Shown: positions 34,592-45,650, numbered from the stretch's first letter. The stretch is DNA of 49,551 bases from Deltaproteobacteria bacterium (GCA_016235345.1 JACRLG010000027.1:1-49551), one strand, 5' to 3'. The notes: generated by a model from the sequence alone, not told the origin. Made by a program: numbers and translations.

Positions 34592-35616
34592 GGGTTCGCC
34601 GAATCTCCTTTGATTTCTTTTTCTTCAGGTGGAACGAACCCCTCCAGCTTCATCCCGAAGGAAAGGCCCATGTCGGAAAGAACTTCCTTGATTTCATTCA
34701 AGGACTTGCGTCCGAAGTTCTTCGTCTTGAGCATTTCGTTTTCGGATTTCTGAACCAGTTCCCAAATCCTGTGTATGTCGGCGTTTTTTAGACAGTTGGC
34801 GCTTCTTACGCTAAGCTCCAGCTCATCCACGCTTCTGTACAGGTTCTCGTTGAAAACCGGGTTGGAGCTTTCCTCGCGGAAAACCACCTGTTCGGGTTCG
34901 CCTTCGTCCTCGAAGGTGATAAAGATGGAAATCTGGTCCTTCAGGATTTTCGCGGCAAAGGCCACGGCTTCCTCGGGCCGGATGCTTCCGTCCGTCCACA
35001 CCTCGAAGGTGAGCTTGTCATAGTCGGTTTTCTGACCCACGCGGGCGTTGCCCACCACGTAGTTGACACGGCGTATGGGTGAAAACACCGAGTCGATGGC
35101 GATGGTGCCGATTGGGTCTTCTTCGTCCTTGTTTGCCTCGGCCAGCGCAAAGCCCTTGCCCAGCTTGCAGTTCATCTCGATGCGAAGATTCGACCCCTCG
35201 GAAAGGGTGGCGATCTTGTGATCGGGATTGAGCACGGTGACGTGGCCGTCCGGGCTTGAGATGTCACCGGCAAGGACCGGGCCGGGAGTCTGCTTCTCAA
35301 GGATGAGCTTGCGGGGGCCGGCGTCGTTCATGGAAAGCCGGACTTCCCGCAGGTTCATGATGAATTCGGAGACGTCCTCCATCATTCCGGGAATCACCGT
35401 AAACTCGTGCATGACGTTTTCGGTGTAGATGGAGGTTATGGCCGCGCCGTGGAGCGAGGAAAGGATGATGCGGCGAAGCGCGTTGCCAAGGGTAAGGCCG
35501 TATCCCCGCTCCAGCGGCTCGCATACGAACTTCCCGTACGTGGGCGTGCTTTCCACTTGAACCTTCTGGGGCTTTATCAGCTCCTTCCAGTTCATGCTCA
35601 TGAGCTCCTTTGGCAT
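34588..35616 (-). CDS. rpoA: DNA-directed RNA polymerase alpha subunit
   Basis: A 342-aa alpha subunit: N-terminal dimerisation domain ([22 protein letters not shown]) and C-terminal alphaCTD with [16 protein letters not shown] and [15 protein letters not shown]. Either ATG 35616 (GGAG 6 nt before) or ATG 35595 (AAAGGAG 9 nt before, giving MNWKELIKP) could start it; the latter matches the usual family N-terminus better. Confidence 0.97.
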   Translation of the reverse strand: MPKELMSMNWKELIKPQKVQVESTPTYGKFVCEPLERGYGLTLGNALRRIILSSLHGAAITSIYTENVMHEFTVIPGMMEDVSEFIMNLREVRLSMNDAGPRKLILEKQTPGPVLAGDISSPDGHVTVLNPDHKIATLSEGSNLRIEMNCKLGKGFALAEANKDEEDPIGTIAIDSVFSPIRRVNYVVGNARVGQKTDYDKLTFEVWTDGSIRPEEAVAFAAKILKDQISIFITFEDEGEPEQVVFREESSNPVFNENLYRSVDELELSVRSANCLKNADIHRIWELVQKSENEMLKTKNFGRKSLNEIKEVLSDMGLSFGMKLEGFVPPEEKEIKGDSANP

Positions 35617-35786
35617 GTCATTCTCCGCAGTTTATCAGCCCGTTCAAAAGGCTTGTTTTGACGGTTTTCATGACGCCGGCCACAAAATTGGCTTTCGGCG
35701 CCACGACTGGCAAGGCCATAAGCAAGGCTTAAGTTGAAGGATGCGGCCAGGCCGCAAAAAAGAACACCTCGCACCAGAAACAGGCT
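35617..35786 (-). other. 170-bp gap between rpsD and rpoA
   Basis: Holds a small stem tgcggc/gccgca (35742-35756) whose U-run, on the transcribed minus strand, precedes rather than follows the stem, so it is not an intrinsic terminator. An internal promoter for rpoA-rplQ is possible but none was identified. Confidence 0.4.
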
Positions 35787-36413
35787 CTACTTGGAGTACA
35801 ATTCCACGATAAGCTGTTCCTGCATGGGCATGGTGAGCTCTTCCCTCATGGGGTAAGCCTTGACCGTTCCCGTAAACTGCTCTTTGTCCAGTTCGAGCCA
35901 CTGGGGAACGCCGCGCCTGACGGCAGCCTCCAGCGCTTCAACGATTACGACCGTCGTGCGGCTCTTCTCCTTCACGGAAATCTTGTCGCCGACCCTTACA
36001 AGCGCGGACGGTATGTCCACCCTTTTGCCGTTGACGAGAAAATGACCGTGACGGACGAGCTGCCGGGCCTGATTCCGGCAATTGGCGAAGCCAAGCCGGA
36101 AAATTATGTTGTCCATCCTTCTTTCGAGAAAGACCAGAAGGTTGGTGCCGGTGACGCCCTTTTGGCTGTCCGCCTTCTCGAAGGTAAGATGAAACTGGTT
36201 TTCGGTCAGGCCATACATACGCTTGACCTTTTGTTTTTCCCTCAACTGGATGCCGTAGTCGGAAACCTTGGTACGCCGCTGACCATGCTGTCCGGGTGGA
36301 AAGGATCTGCGGTCGAATGCGCATTTTTCCGAGTAACAGCGGTCACCCTTGAGAAAAAGCTTCAGGTTCTCACGCCTGCATAACCTGCAGGCTGCACCGG
36401 TATAACGTGCCAC
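35787..36413 (-). CDS. rpsD: 30S ribosomal protein S4
   Basis: A 208-aa S4 of the zinc-binding form: C9, C12 (CRLCRRE), C26 and C31 (CYSEKC). The S4 domain [31 protein letters not shown] is present. S4 is a primary assembly protein and in E. coli an autogenous repressor of the alpha operon. Confidence 0.98.
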   Translation of the reverse strand: MARYTGAACRLCRRENLKLFLKGDRCYSEKCAFDRRSFPPGQHGQRRTKVSDYGIQLREKQKVKRMYGLTENQFHLTFEKADSQKGVTGTNLLVFLERRMDNIIFRLGFANCRNQARQLVRHGHFLVNGKRVDIPSALVRVGDKISVKEKSRTTVVIVEALEAAVRRGVPQWLELDKEQFTGTVKAYPMREELTMPMQEQLIVELYSK

Positions 36414-36467
36414 CCCAAACCTCCGTAGTAATTCGTGGTTCCTTTGTCCGATGAAAGAAGAAGCCCC

Positions 36468-36854
36468 TTAAACGCGGCGTCTCTTCCTGGGACGGCAGCC
36501 ATTGTGGGGGATGGGCGTGACGTCCTTGATGAGTGTCACGGAAAGTCCCGCAGTCTGAAGGCTGCGTAGGGCCGATTCCCGCCCTGATCCCGGTCCCTTG
36601 ACATAAACTTCAACCGTTCGCATTCCCTGTTCCACGGCCTTCTTGCCGGCGTCTTCACCGGCCATCTGGGCCGCGAAGGGCGTGCTTTTGCGGGAACCCT
36701 TGAAACCGGCGACTCCTGCCGATGACCAGGACACCACGCCTCCCGTGGGATCGGTGATGGTGACGATGGTGTTGTTGAAGGTGGATTGGATATGTGCAAC
36801 ACCCACCGGAATGTTCTTTTTTTCCTTTTTACGGCTGACCTTGCGTTTGGCCAT
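36468..36854 (-). CDS. rpsK: 30S ribosomal protein S11
   Basis: A 128-aa S11 ([31 protein letters not shown] end). ATG 36854 gives the normal N-terminus MAKRK; the upstream open frame is not used. Confidence 0.98.
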   Translation of the reverse strand: MAKRKVSRKKEKKNIPVGVAHIQSTFNNTIVTITDPTGGVVSWSSAGVAGFKGSRKSTPFAAQMAGEDAGKKAVEQGMRTVEVYVKGPGSGRESALRSLQTAGLSVTLIKDVTPIPHNGCRPRKRRRV

Positions 36855-37018
36855 GGCTTTTCGAGCGCCTTTCGCACATGATGACGCCAATCATCGATTT
36901 TGACGGCGTCTGTCCGGTTTAAGTGATTTCCGGATTTTTTTGTCGCAGCCAGTTCATGAAACGAAATGACTGCGGGTTTTCGGGTGTAACCGGCGTCAAA
37001 AGCCCGGCCCTTTGCCCG
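36855..37018 (-). other. 164-bp gap between rpsM and rpsK with inverted repeat
   Basis: ttttgacg (36898-36905) and cgtcaaaa (36994-37001) are an 8-bp inverted repeat bracketing about 90 nt. Neighbouring cluster gaps are mostly under 30 bp. A ribosomal-protein binding site is a possibility only. Confidence 0.4.
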
Positions 37019-37402
37019 TTACTTCTTCTTGGCTGCCGACTTTTTCTTGACAGCGGCCCTGCGCGGACCTTTTCTGGTCCTTGCATTGGTCTTGGTCCTC
37101 TGCCCGTTTACGGGAAGGCCTTTTCTGTGCCTCAAGCCCCGGTAGCAGCCCAAGTCCATGAGCCTTTTTATGTTCATGGAAATAACGGACCGCAATTCAC
37201 CCTCAACACGGTATTCGCCGTCAAGAACCTTACGAATCTCGTTGATCTGGGATTCGGTGAGATCGTCGGTGGATGTGTTGGGGTCAACATTCACCGCGTC
37301 AAGGATCTTCTTCGACGTGGAACGCCCGATTCCGAAGATGTAGGTGAGTCCTACCTCGATGCGCTTTTTTTTCGGCAGGTCAACGCCCGCGATGCGTGCC
37401 AT
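37019..37402 (-). CDS. rpsM: 30S ribosomal protein S13
   Basis: A 127-aa S13: [45 protein letters not shown] and a lysine-rich tail. Starts 6 bp after rpmJ. Confidence 0.98.
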   Translation of the reverse strand: MARIAGVDLPKKKRIEVGLTYIFGIGRSTSKKILDAVNVDPNTSTDDLTESQINEIRKVLDGEYRVEGELRSVISMNIKRLMDLGCYRGLRHRKGLPVNGQRTKTNARTRKGPRRAAVKKKSAAKKK

Positions 37403-37408
37403 GGATGC

Positions 37409-37522
37409 CTATCCTTGTCTCTGTTTGTGGCGTCTGTTCTCGCAGATCACCCGGACGACGCCCTTCCGTCTCACGATCTTGCATTTCGGGCAAATCTTCT
37501 TCACGGATGCTCTAACCTTCAT
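37409..37522 (-). CDS. rpmJ: 50S ribosomal protein L36
   Basis: A 37-aa L36 read directly from the sequence: [19 protein letters not shown], then [17 protein letters not shown]. The zinc ligands (CPKC, C and H) are present, so this is the C+ form. It fits exactly between infA and rpsM. Confidence 0.96.
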   Translation of the reverse strand: MKVRASVKKICPKCKIVRRKGVVRVICENRRHKQRQG

Positions 37523-37553
37523 TGTAAACTCCCCTTCATGAAAACGGCCCGGA

Positions 37554-37772
37554 TCACTTGGACCGGTAGGTGATCCTCCCCCGTGTCAGATCGTAGGGAG
37601 AAAGTTCAACCGTCACTTTGTCTCCGGGAAGAATCTTGATGAAATGCATGCGCATCTTGCCCGAAATATGGGCAAGCACCATGTGCTTGTTCTCCAGTTG
37701 AACCTTGAACATGGCGTTAGGCAGCGTTTCGGTAACCGTGCCCTGAACCTCTATGGCTTCTTCCTTGGACAT
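37554..37772 (-). CDS. infA: Translation initiation factor IF-1
   Basis: A 72-aa OB-fold protein of the family's normal length ([32 protein letters not shown]). It blocks the ribosomal A site during initiation. 9 bp after map. Confidence 0.97.
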   Translation of the reverse strand: MSKEEAIEVQGTVTETLPNAMFKVQLENKHMVLAHISGKMRMHFIKILPGDKVTVELSPYDLTRGRITYRSK

Positions 37773-37781
37773 CCTTCTTCC

Positions 37782-38531
37782 TTAATCAATGAGGCTCAAA
37801 ACGAGCGGACCGTTTTCCGTGACCGCAACAGTGTGCTCAAAATGAGCCGACAGCGAACCGTCCCTGGTCACCGCCGTCCATCCGTCCGAAAGAACATCCA
37901 CCTCGTGCCCGCCCGCGTTGACCATGGGCTCGATCGCAAGGGTCATTCCGGCCCTTAGGACCGGCCCCTGGCCCGGAGTCCCGTAGTTGGGAATCTGCGG
38001 GTCCTCATGCAGGCTGCGGCCAATGCCGTGGCCGACAAACTTTCTGACCACCGAAAATCCGTCGCCTTCCGCGCTCTTTTGAATGGCGTGGGAGATGTCG
38101 GAAAGGCGTCTTCCCTCTTCCACAAGCGAAATGCCGACAAGAAGCGCCTGCTCGGTTGACTTGATCAACCGCCGGGCTTCTTCAGATACTTCGCCGATGG
38201 CTATGGTTATGGCCGAGTCCCCGAAAAAACCCTTGTAGGACACCCCGTAATCCATGCTCAGGATGTCGCCCTCGCAAAGGGGGCGGGACGCCGGGAACCC
38301 GTGCACCACCTGTTCGTTGACCGAGGCGCAAAGGCAGAACGGATAACCCCTGTACCCCTTGAACGCGGGCACGGCCTTGTTTTGCCTGCACAGCTTTTCG
38401 GAGAGAGCGTCAAGCTCAAGGGTGCTTACCCCAGGCTTCGCCTCCTCCCGCAAACGACCCAGAATCTCGGCCACGATGCGGTTTGCCACCCGCATCTTTT
38501 CGATTTCCTTGGGGGATTTTACAATTACCAT
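37782..38531 (-). CDS. map: Methionine aminopeptidase, type I
   Basis: A 249-aa cobalt/iron-dependent aminopeptidase removing initiator methionine. Metal ligands lie in SMDYGVSYKGFFGDSA (two Asp), GHGIGRSLHEDP (His), AIEPMV (Glu) and ARFEHTVAV-like SAHFEHTVAV (Glu). It directly follows secY; adk, which often lies between them, is absent here. Confidence 0.96.
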   Translation of the reverse strand: MVIVKSPKEIEKMRVANRIVAEILGRLREEAKPGVSTLELDALSEKLCRQNKAVPAFKGYRGYPFCLCASVNEQVVHGFPASRPLCEGDILSMDYGVSYKGFFGDSAITIAIGEVSEEARRLIKSTEQALLVGISLVEEGRRLSDISHAIQKSAEGDGFSVVRKFVGHGIGRSLHEDPQIPNYGTPGQGPVLRAGMTLAIEPMVNAGGHEVDVLSDGWTAVTRDGSLSAHFEHTVAVTENGPLVLSLID

Positions 38532-38538
38532 CTTTTGC

Positions 38539-39852
38539 TTACGAACGCCCCTTGACCCGCATTCCCTTTTTCAGAAAGCCGTCGTAATTTCTCGTTATCA
38601 TATGGCTTTCCATCTGGCTCAGGGTGTCGATGGCCACGCCAACCACGATGAGGAGGGCCGTTCCGCCAAAGTAGAACGGAACCCCGGCCTGGATGCTCAA
38701 AACCGAGGGAAGCACGCACACTGCGGAAACGTAAAATGCACCTCCAAGGGTAATGCGCGTAAGCACCCTGTCAATATAGTTGGCGGTGCTCTTTCCGGGC
38801 CTGATGCCGGGAATGAATCCGCCGTGCTTTTTGAGGTTGTCCGCCACGTCCACCGGGTTGAACTGAACCGCAGTGTAGAAGTAGCAGAAAAACACGATCA
38901 GTACAACGTAAGGCACCTGATAGGCCCAGGAGCCGCGCATCATGTGCTCGGCCACTACCTTCAGCCAGCCGACGTCCACGAAACTGCCTATGGTGGCTGG
39001 CACCATGAGCACGGACGAAGCGAAGATGGGGGGAATGACGCCCGACGAATTGATCTTCAAGGGCAGATGCGTGCTCTGCCCCCCGTACATTCGCCGACCC
39101 ACCACCCGCTTGGCGTACTGCACCGGAATCCTTCTTTGGCCCGATTCCACGAAAACGATGATGAAAATGACTCCCACCATGATTACCAGGATGGAAAGCA
39201 TGATGAACACCGACATGTCGCCGTTCTGCACAAGGCGAAGGGTCTTGAACACCGCGTTGGGAAACCTTGCGATGATTCCTGCGAAAATTATAAGCGAAAT
39301 GCCGTTGCCGATGCCTCTTTCCGTTATCTGCTCACCAAGCCACATAATGAAGGCGGTGCCGGAGGTGAGCGTGATGACGGTCATTATCCTGAAACCCCAG
39401 CCGGGTTCTATAACGATGGAAGCCCCGGACGCCGCCTTCATGGCCTCCAGGCCCACGGCTATGCCGAATCCCTGGATGATGGCCAGAACGATGGTTCCGT
39501 AACGGGTGTACTGGGTAATCTTCTTGCGTCCTGCAGCGCCTTCTTTGGACAGCCTCTCAAGGTGGGGTACGACCACCGTAAGAAGCTGAAGGATGATTGA
39601 AGAACTGATGTAGGGCATGATTCCGAGGGCGAAAACCGACAGATTCTCGAACGCGCCGCCCGAAAACATGTCGAAAAGCCCCAGTAGGGTGCCCCGCTGA
39701 GCGGCGAAATAGCTGGCAAGGGCCGTGCCGTCGATTCCTGGCGTGGGTATGTGAACACCCACGCGGTAAACGGCGATAAGGGCCAGGGTCACCAGTATCC
39801 TGCGCTTCAGCTCAGGAATCTTCAGTATGTTGCCGAATCCGCTGCCGACCAT
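38539..39852 (-). CDS. secY: Preprotein translocase subunit SecY
   Basis: A 437-aa membrane protein with ten hydrophobic segments, the channel of the Sec translocon. N-terminal [21 protein letters not shown], plug-region [25 protein letters not shown], and [20 protein letters not shown] are diagnostic. Confidence 0.97.
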   Translation of the reverse strand: MVGSGFGNILKIPELKRRILVTLALIAVYRVGVHIPTPGIDGTALASYFAAQRGTLLGLFDMFSGGAFENLSVFALGIMPYISSSIILQLLTVVVPHLERLSKEGAAGRKKITQYTRYGTIVLAIIQGFGIAVGLEAMKAASGASIVIEPGWGFRIMTVITLTSGTAFIMWLGEQITERGIGNGISLIIFAGIIARFPNAVFKTLRLVQNGDMSVFIMLSILVIMVGVIFIIVFVESGQRRIPVQYAKRVVGRRMYGGQSTHLPLKINSSGVIPPIFASSVLMVPATIGSFVDVGWLKVVAEHMMRGSWAYQVPYVVLIVFFCYFYTAVQFNPVDVADNLKKHGGFIPGIRPGKSTANYIDRVLTRITLGGAFYVSAVCVLPSVLSIQAGVPFYFGGTALLIVVGVAIDTLSQMESHMITRNYDGFLKKGMRVKGRS

Positions 39853-39855
39853 GCT

Positions 39856-40317
39856 TTATTCCGCCTCGACCGGTGGAGTTGAAGCCTCGATGGTTCCGCC
39901 CGCGTTCACTATCTTGTCGTATGCAGCCTTGGACCACTTGTCGGCCTTCACGGTGACAGCGTGGCTGATGTCGCCGTCGGCCAGTATCTTTATGCCGTCG
40001 GGGCGACCGGAGACGAGGCCCGCGTCGTAAAGGGCCATTTCGTCGATCACGGAGCCGGCCTCAAAACGGGCCAGGTCGCGCACGTTGACAATGGCGTAGA
40101 TTTTCCTGTCGATGGGCTTGAAGCCGCGCTTGGGGAGCCTGCGATGAAGGGGCATCTGGCCGCCTTCAAAACCCACCCAGGTGTTGCGGCCAGCACGGGC
40201 CTTGGCGCCCTTGCAGCCCTTGCCCGCGAAGGTTCCGGTGCCGCTGCCCGGCCCACGGCCAATGCGCTTTCTGTTTTTCTTCGCTCCCGCAGGGGGAGCC
40301 AGCTCGTGCAGTTTCAT
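39856..40317 (-). CDS. rplO: 50S ribosomal protein L15
   Basis: A 153-aa L15 (KLHELAPPAGAKKNRKRIGRG; GFEGGQMPLHRRLPKRGF). 3 bp before secY. Confidence 0.97.
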   Translation of the reverse strand: MKLHELAPPAGAKKNRKRIGRGPGSGTGTFAGKGCKGAKARAGRNTWVGFEGGQMPLHRRLPKRGFKPIDRKIYAIVNVRDLARFEAGSVIDEMALYDAGLVSGRPDGIKILADGDISHAVTVKADKWSKAAYDKIVNAGGTIEASTPPVEAE

Positions 40318-40324
40318 CTTGTTC

Positions 40325-40510
40325 TCAAGCCTCCGTGACCTTCACCATGTCGCAGACTTTATGGATCATGCCCCGGATGCAGGGGGTGTCCTCAAGAACG
40401 ACCGTGCGGTGCATCCTGGTAAGTCCCATTCCCCGAAGCACCTTGCGATGCTTTTCGGGTCTGGTGATCATGCTCTTTACCAGGGTGACGGCGATTTTTT
40501 TGTCAGCCAT
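40325..40510 (-). CDS. rpmD: 50S ribosomal protein L30
   Basis: A 61-aa L30 (KIAVTLVKSMITRPEKHRKV; IRGMIHKVCDMVKV), normal bacterial length. Confidence 0.96.
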   Translation of the reverse strand: MADKKIAVTLVKSMITRPEKHRKVLRGMGLTRMHRTVVLEDTPCIRGMIHKVCDMVKVTEA

Positions 40511-40519
40511 GATGCCCTC

Positions 40520-41017
40520 CTATATGGAAAGCTCCTCAACGCTCTTGTCGCGCCTCTTGGCCACGGCCTCGCGGCTTTCCAGCCTGGAGAGCCCTTCGAT
40601 GGTTGCCTTGATGACGTTGTGGGGGTTGTTGGAGCCCATGCACTTGGTGAGTATGTTGTGGATGCCGACGGCTTCCACCACTGCCCGGACCGCACCGCCC
40701 GCGATGATTCCGGTTCCGGGGGAGGCGGGCTTCAGAAGAACCCTGCCTGCGCCGAAATGGCCCAGAATTTCGCTGGGGATGGTGTTGTTGACCACGGGCA
40801 CGCGGATCATTGCACGCTTTGCGGCTTCAACGCCCTTCCTTATGGCTTCGGGGACTTCCCCGGCCTTCCCCAGGCCGAATCCCACGCTGCCTTCCCCGTC
40901 CCCCACAACCACAACGGCTGAGAACGAGAAGCGGCGTCCGCCCTTGACCACCTTGGCCACGCGGCTTATATGCACGACCTTGTCGATATAATTCTTTTCA
41001 TTTGCGCTTGGCTTCAA
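40520..41017 (-). CDS. rpsE: 30S ribosomal protein S5
   Basis: A 165-aa S5: double-stranded RNA-binding domain [19 protein letters not shown] and [20 protein letters not shown], then ALRLLP-like [20 protein letters not shown]. Confidence 0.97.
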   Translation of the reverse strand: MKPSANEKNYIDKVVHISRVAKVVKGGRRFSFSAVVVVGDGEGSVGFGLGKAGEVPEAIRKGVEAAKRAMIRVPVVNNTIPSEILGHFGAGRVLLKPASPGTGIIAGGAVRAVVEAVGIHNILTKCMGSNNPHNVIKATIEGLSRLESREAVAKRRDKSVEELSI

Positions 41018-41034
41018 GTTAGCGTCTCCTTGCT

Positions 41035-41403
41035 TCAGAAATCTAGTCCGCCTTCGCGTGCACCGGCGGAAATGGCCTTTATACGGCCATGATACAGGAA
41101 TCCGTTGCGGTCAAAGACCACCTTGGACACGCCTTTTTCAAGAGCACGCCGGGCGACGAGTTTTCCCACGTACTCGGCTGCGGCCACCTTGTTTTCAAAC
41201 TTTTCGTGGTCGCGCACTTCCTTGTCCAGGGTGGAGGCGGAAACCAGGGTCCGGCCTTCGGTGTCCAGCACAACCTGGGCGTAAACGTGCCGGGCGCTGC
41301 GAAATACGGATAGCCTGGGGCGCTCGGAGGTGCCTTCGATGTTCTTCCGCACCCTCTTCTTGCGCTTGGCATGGGCGACGATGTTATCCTTGACCTTACC
41401 CAT
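41035..41403 (-). CDS. rplR: 50S ribosomal protein L18
   Basis: A 122-aa L18 ([42 protein letters not shown]), binder of 5S rRNA. Confidence 0.97.
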   Translation of the reverse strand: MGKVKDNIVAHAKRKKRVRKNIEGTSERPRLSVFRSARHVYAQVVLDTEGRTLVSASTLDKEVRDHEKFENKVAAAEYVGKLVARRALEKGVSKVVFDRNGFLYHGRIKAISAGAREGGLDF

Positions 41404-41406
41404 GAC

Positions 41407-41994
41407 TTATTTTCCCTTTCCGCCTGTTTTTCCAGCCTTGCGCATGATCTTCTCCGTGGAATACTTGATTCCCTTGCCCTTGTAAGGTTCGGGCGGACGA
41501 AGCCTGCGAATGGCCGATGCGGTCTGTCCCAAAAGTTCCTTGTCGATCCCGGTGAGCGTGATGGCGTTCTTCTTGTCCACCGTGGCGGATATCCCATCGG
41601 GAAGCGGGAACTGGATGGGATGCGAAAAACCCAGGGCGAGGGACAGAGTGGTCCCGGAAACTTCGGCCTTGTAGCCTATTCCGTTGACCTCAAGAATCCT
41701 TTCAAAGCCCTGGCTCACGCCCGTCACCATGTTGGCCACAAGCGCGCGGGTCAGGCCGTGCAGCGCGCGGGTTTCGCGTCCGGGATCCCTTGGGCGGACG
41801 ACTATGAAATCGCCTTCCACCGCCACATCCACGTTGGGATGAAGGTCCCGCGCAAGCGTTCCCTTTGCGCCCTTGACCGTGATAAGAGCCCCGTCAATGC
41901 TGACGGTGGTCTTCACCGGTATGCTTATGGGTTTCTTGCCTATCCGGGACAGTTTTTCCGGAATATCTGTCGGTTTGTCATCAACCGGGGACAT
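41407..41994 (-). CDS. rplF: 50S ribosomal protein L6
   Basis: A 195-aa L6 with both repeats (SRIGKKPISIPVKTTVSIDG; PEPYKGKGIKYSTEKIMRKAG). An AAGGAGG stands just before ATG 41994, supporting a 14-residue N-terminal extension before the usual SRIGKKPI start. Confidence 0.96.
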   Translation of the reverse strand: MSPVDDKPTDIPEKLSRIGKKPISIPVKTTVSIDGALITVKGAKGTLARDLHPNVDVAVEGDFIVVRPRDPGRETRALHGLTRALVANMVTGVSQGFERILEVNGIGYKAEVSGTTLSLALGFSHPIQFPLPDGISATVDKKNAITLTGIDKELLGQTASAIRRLRPPEPYKGKGIKYSTEKIMRKAGKTGGKGK

Positions 41995-42080
41995 GTCGCC
42001 TCCTTAACGCGGCAGCGGGTACGGTTCTTTCCGTTGAAAACCGCCACGCCGCCTTAACCGTGGGTGTCTGGAAAGTCAGA

Positions 42081-42479
42081 TCACCAGACCTTGCACACGA
42101 GTTCTCCGCCCACGTTTTTCCTGCGGGCATCCTTGTCGCTCATCACCCCGCTGGACGTGGTCAGGATGGCGGTGCCCAATCCGTTCAGAACGGGCTTGAC
42201 GGCATCGCGCCCCACGTACACCCGCCGACCGGGCTTGGATATGCGCACGATTGACTTCAGTGCGGGCGTCTGGGTTCCGCTGTACTTGAGATAAACCCGC
42301 AGCACGCCCTGCTTGCCGTCGGCGGTGACCTTGTAATTCTTGATATAACCTTCGTCCTTCAGAACCCGCGCAATCTCAACCTTCACAAGGGAGGCCGGTA
42401 TGTCTACCTTTGAGAAACGGGCTTTGGAGCCGTTTCTGATGCGCGTGAGCATGTCGGCGATGGGATCCGTGATTGCCAT
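42081..42479 (-). CDS. rpsH: 30S ribosomal protein S8
   Basis: A 132-aa S8 ([43 protein letters not shown]). ATG 42479 has GGAG 6 nt upstream. In E. coli S8 is the spc operon repressor. Confidence 0.97.
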   Translation of the reverse strand: MAITDPIADMLTRIRNGSKARFSKVDIPASLVKVEIARVLKDEGYIKNYKVTADGKQGVLRVYLKYSGTQTPALKSIVRISKPGRRVYVGRDAVKPVLNGLGTAILTTSSGVMSDKDARRKNVGGELVCKVW

Positions 42480-42519
42480 ATTGCACTCCATCTAAACGGA
42501 AAATTCCGAAGGCGTTATC

Positions 42520-42705
42520 CTACCAGGATGACTTAGTAACGCCAGGCAGGTCGCCCTTGGATGCCAGGGTCCGGAAGCAGATCCTGCAGACGCCAAACTG
42601 GCGCATGAACGCCCTGGGCCTGCCGCACAAGGGGCAACGGTTGTAGGCCCTGACCGCAAATTTTGGTTTGCGGGCCGCTTTCGCCTTTAAGGATTTCTTA
42701 GCCAA
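42520..42705 (-). CDS. rpsN: 30S ribosomal protein S14, zinc type
   Basis: A 61-aa short S14 with four zinc cysteines, C24 and C27 (CPLC), C40 and C43 (CRIC), ending KSSW. Confidence 0.97.
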   Translation of the reverse strand: MAKKSLKAKAARKPKFAVRAYNRCPLCGRPRAFMRQFGVCRICFRTLASKGDLPGVTKSSW

Positions 42706-42756
42706 AACCCTCTTCCTTTCGTTTCTTTACCCTAAAATATGTCACAGCCCAGGCTT

Positions 42757-43296
42757 CTACTTGCGGAAGGGCATTCCCAGAAGCTCCAGGAGCTTTCTGC
42801 CTTCCGCGTCGGTTTCGGCGGTGGTGACTATGGCAATGTTGAGACCCCGGACTTTTTCGATCTTATCGTAATCGATTTCGGGGAAAATTATCTGCTCGCG
42901 GATGCCCAGGGCGTAATTTCCCCTGCCGTCAAAGGCTTTTGCGGAAACGCCGCGAAAGTCGCGCACACGGGGAAGGGCCACGTTCACCAGCTTGTTCAGA
43001 AAATCGTACATCCGGTCCCGCCTGAGGGTCACCATGAGTCCGATGGGCATTCCCTGGCGGATCTTGAAGGCCGCGATGGATTTCTTGGCCTTGGTCACCA
43101 CTGGCTTCTGCCCGGCGATCTGGGTGAGTTCCACCATGGCCGCGTCTATCACCTTGACGTTGGCCACCGCTTCACCGAGGCCCATGTTCAAGACGATGCG
43201 GCTAAGCTTGGGAATCTGCATCCTGTTCTTATAGCCGAACTCTTCCGCAAGCTTGGGGGCCGTTTCAGTTTCGTACACCTTCTTCAAGTACGACAT
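42757..43296 (-). CDS. rplE: 50S ribosomal protein L5
   Basis: A 179-aa L5 ([41 protein letters not shown]), another 5S rRNA-binding protein. Normal length. Confidence 0.97.
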   Translation of the reverse strand: MSYLKKVYETETAPKLAEEFGYKNRMQIPKLSRIVLNMGLGEAVANVKVIDAAMVELTQIAGQKPVVTKAKKSIAAFKIRQGMPIGLMVTLRRDRMYDFLNKLVNVALPRVRDFRGVSAKAFDGRGNYALGIREQIIFPEIDYDKIEKVRGLNIAIVTTAETDAEGRKLLELLGMPFRK

Positions 43297-43317
43297 TTTT
43301 TAAAACCTTTCGCCCCG

Positions 43318-43665
43318 TTACTTGGAGTCCAAATGCTCGCCGCATTTCGCACAGGCACGCACCTTGACCTTCTTGCCGTTTTCCTGGCTTTCCAGCACCT
43401 TGTAGCGCACACGGACGGCCTGGGTGCACTTGCCGCAGAGAACCATTACGTTGGAAGCATTGATGGGGGCTTCCTTCTCTATGATTCCGCCCTGGCGCAT
43501 GGCCCCTCCCGGTTTCTGGTGGCGCTTGACCTTGTTGAGATTCTCAACGATCACGCTCCCCTTGTCCGTGAGCACCTTCATCACCGTACCAATCTTGCCC
43601 TTCTGGTTTCCGGCGATGACCTTGACCTTGTCGCCCTTTTTTATGGGACCTGTTTCGTTTGCCAT
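43318..43665 (-). CDS. rplX: 50S ribosomal protein L24
   Basis: A 115-aa L24 with the KOW motif (KKGDKVKVIAGNQKGKIGTV). The C-terminus has two CxxC pairs, CGKC and CAKC, which could bind zinc. Confidence 0.97.
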   Translation of the reverse strand: MANETGPIKKGDKVKVIAGNQKGKIGTVMKVLTDKGSVIVENLNKVKRHQKPGGAMRQGGIIEKEAPINASNVMVLCGKCTQAVRVRYKVLESQENGKKVKVRACAKCGEHLDSK

Positions 43666-43693
43666 AACACCCTCTTATAAGGAACGCCGCAGA

Positions 43694-44062
43694 TCAGAGA
43701 ACTTCCGGCGCCAAGGAAACGATCTTCATGAAACGCTTGGCCCTGAGCTCGCGGGCCACGGGGCCGAAAATACGCGTTCCGATGGGCTCCCTTGCCTGGT
43801 TGATCAAAACGGCCGAGTTGTCGTCAAAACGGATGTAGCTTCCGTCGATGCGGCGCACTTCTTTTTTCGTGCGCACAACCACGGCCTTCATGACGTCGCC
43901 CTTTTTGACCTTGGAGTTCGGAATGGCCTCCTTCACCGACACCACTATGATGTCGCCAAGGGTGGCGTACCGCCTCTGGGACCCGCCCAGAACCTTTATG
44001 CACTGCACCGCCTTGGCGCCCGAATTGTCCGCCACGGTGAGCTTCGATTGCATCTGGATCAT
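43694..44062 (-). CDS. rplN: 50S ribosomal protein L14
   Basis: A 122-aa L14 ([45 protein letters not shown]). Normal length. Confidence 0.97.
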   Translation of the reverse strand: MIQMQSKLTVADNSGAKAVQCIKVLGGSQRRYATLGDIIVVSVKEAIPNSKVKKGDVMKAVVVRTKKEVRRIDGSYIRFDDNSAVLINQAREPIGTRIFGPVARELRAKRFMKIVSLAPEVL

Positions 44063-44077
44063 GAAACGCCCCCTTTC

Positions 44078-44335
44078 CTACACCGCCTTTTGGACGATCC
44101 CGGATACGCGCCAGCGCTTGGTCCGGGATAGGGGGCGCGATTCGGTAATCAGCACCCTGTCTCCAGTTTTGCAGGCGTTTTGCTCGTCATGGGCCGAATA
44201 ACGTTTACGGCGGCGCACGTATTTCTTGTAGTCGGGATGCAGCACCGTGCGCTCAATCAGCACCACAACGGTCTTATCCATCTTGTCGCTGACCACCGTG
44301 CCGATCAACCTTTTTTTGGATCCGCGCTCTTTCAT
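44078..44335 (-). CDS. rpsQ: 30S ribosomal protein S17
   Basis: An 85-aa OB-fold S17 ([33 protein letters not shown]). 1 bp after rpmC. Confidence 0.97.
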   Translation of the reverse strand: MKERGSKKRLIGTVVSDKMDKTVVVLIERTVLHPDYKKYVRRRKRYSAHDEQNACKTGDRVLITESRPLSRTKRWRVSGIVQKAV

Positions 44336-44336
44336 G

Positions 44337-44564
44337 TCACGCCTTCTTTTCAGCCTCGTTCAAGGACGCCCCTTGCGCGGACTTCTCCTTGAGTATGGTT
44401 TGAAGCCTGGCCAGGTCACGGCGTTGCTGCCTCAACTTCATGGGGCTCTCCAGCTGGCCTGTGGCATGCTGGAACCTCAGATTGAAAAGGGCGTGGTACG
44501 CATCCGCAACCTTGGCCTGGATTTCCGACGCAGTCAGGGACCTGATTTCCTTGGCTTTCATCAC
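44337..44564 (-). CDS. rpmC: 50S ribosomal protein L29
   Basis: A 75-aa helical L29 ([34 protein letters not shown]). Overlaps rplP by 4 bp. Confidence 0.96.
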   Translation of the reverse strand: MMKAKEIRSLTASEIQAKVADAYHALFNLRFQHATGQLESPMKLRQQRRDLARLQTILKEKSAQGASLNEAEKKA

Positions 44565-44974
44565 ATCCTACTCCGAGCAACTATTTTGGTCCTGATGGGA
44601 AGCTTGTGCTTGGCCAGAAGCAGGGCTTCCGTGGCCAGCGTTTCGCTCACGCCGTCCATCTCGTAGAGAATCCTGCCGGGCTTGATTATGGCCTGCCAGC
44701 CTTCAGGAGCTCCCTTGCCCTTGCCCATGCGGGTTTCAAGAGGCTTTTTGCAAAAGGGCTTGTCCGGGAAAATCCGTATCCAGATTTTTCCGCCCCTCTT
44801 GACGTGACGGGTCATGGCGATACGGGCAGCCTCAATCTGCTTGGAGCTGATGGCGCCGCACTCGGTGGCCTGAAGCCCGTATGTTCCGTAATTGAGGTCG
44901 CCTCCGCGCCATGCGGTGCCCCTCATTTTTCCTCTTTGCACCTTGCGGTGCTTGACCTTCTTGGGACTTAGCAT
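44561..44974 (-). CDS. rplP: 50S ribosomal protein L16
   Basis: A 137-aa L16 ([41 protein letters not shown]). Confidence 0.97.
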   Translation of the reverse strand: MLSPKKVKHRKVQRGKMRGTAWRGGDLNYGTYGLQATECGAISSKQIEAARIAMTRHVKRGGKIWIRIFPDKPFCKKPLETRMGKGKGAPEGWQAIIKPGRILYEMDGVSETLATEALLLAKHKLPIRTKIVARSRM

Positions 44975-44990
44975 TGCCTTAGGCCCCTTC

Positions 44991-45650
44991 TCAGGACGCG
45001 GTTTCTAAAAGGACCGCACCCTTATCCAGGATTTCTCCCTTGAAAATGTAAACCTTGATGCCGATTATGCCGTATGTGGTCTTGGCTTCGGCAAACCCGT
45101 AGTCGATGTCGGCTCTCAGCGTGTGATGGGGCATTCTGCCTTCACGATACCACTCGCGGCGGGCCATTTCAGCGCCGCCCAGGCGACCGGAGCAGATGAC
45201 CTTCACTCCCTGGGCCCCGAAACGCATGGCTGAAGTGACGCCGCGTTTCATTGCCCTGCGGAACGCCACCCTGCGAATCAACTGGCCGGCCACGTTCTCG
45301 GCCACCATCTGGGCGTCCACCTCGGGTTTGCGCACTTCCTGGACCTCGATATGCACGTCCTGAACCGTGAGCTTTTCCAGGTCCTTTTTCAGAAGCTCGA
45401 TCTCCGAGCCCTTTTTACCGATGACGATACCCGGCCTTGCGGCGAATATTATCAGCCGGACGCGCTTGGCCGAGCGTTCTATCTCGATCTTGGATATTCC
45501 GGCGTGGTTCAGCTTGGCCTTCAAGAAACGGCGTATCCTGAAATCCTCGTGAATATAGGTAGGATACTGCTTCTTGCCGGCAAACCACCTGGAATTCCAG
45601 GTCTTGACGATGCCCAGCCTCAATCCGATTGGACTTACCTTCTGGCCCAA
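44991..45650 (-). CDS. rpsC: 30S ribosomal protein S3
   Basis: A 219-aa S3 with KH domain ([20 protein letters not shown]) and the C-terminal [20 protein letters not shown], part of the mRNA entry channel. Confidence 0.97.
   Translation of the reverse strand: MGQKVSPIGLRLGIVKTWNSRWFAGKKQYPTYIHEDFRIRRFLKAKLNHAGISKIEIERSAKRVRLIIFAARPGIVIGKKGSEIELLKKDLEKLTVQDVHIEVQEVRKPEVDAQMVAENVAGQLIRRVAFRRAMKRGVTSAMRFGAQGVKVICSGRLGGAEMARREWYREGRMPHHTLRADIDYGFAEAKTTYGIIGIKVYIFKGEILDKGAVLLETAS

Noticed and set aside
35742-35756. tgcggc/gccgca stem before rpoA as a terminator
   Set aside because: On the transcribed strand the U-run lies upstream of the stem, so it cannot terminate rpsD transcripts.
37782-39852. 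Missing adk between secY and map as an anomaly
   Set aside because: Absence of adk here is common in many lineages and it may lie elsewhere.
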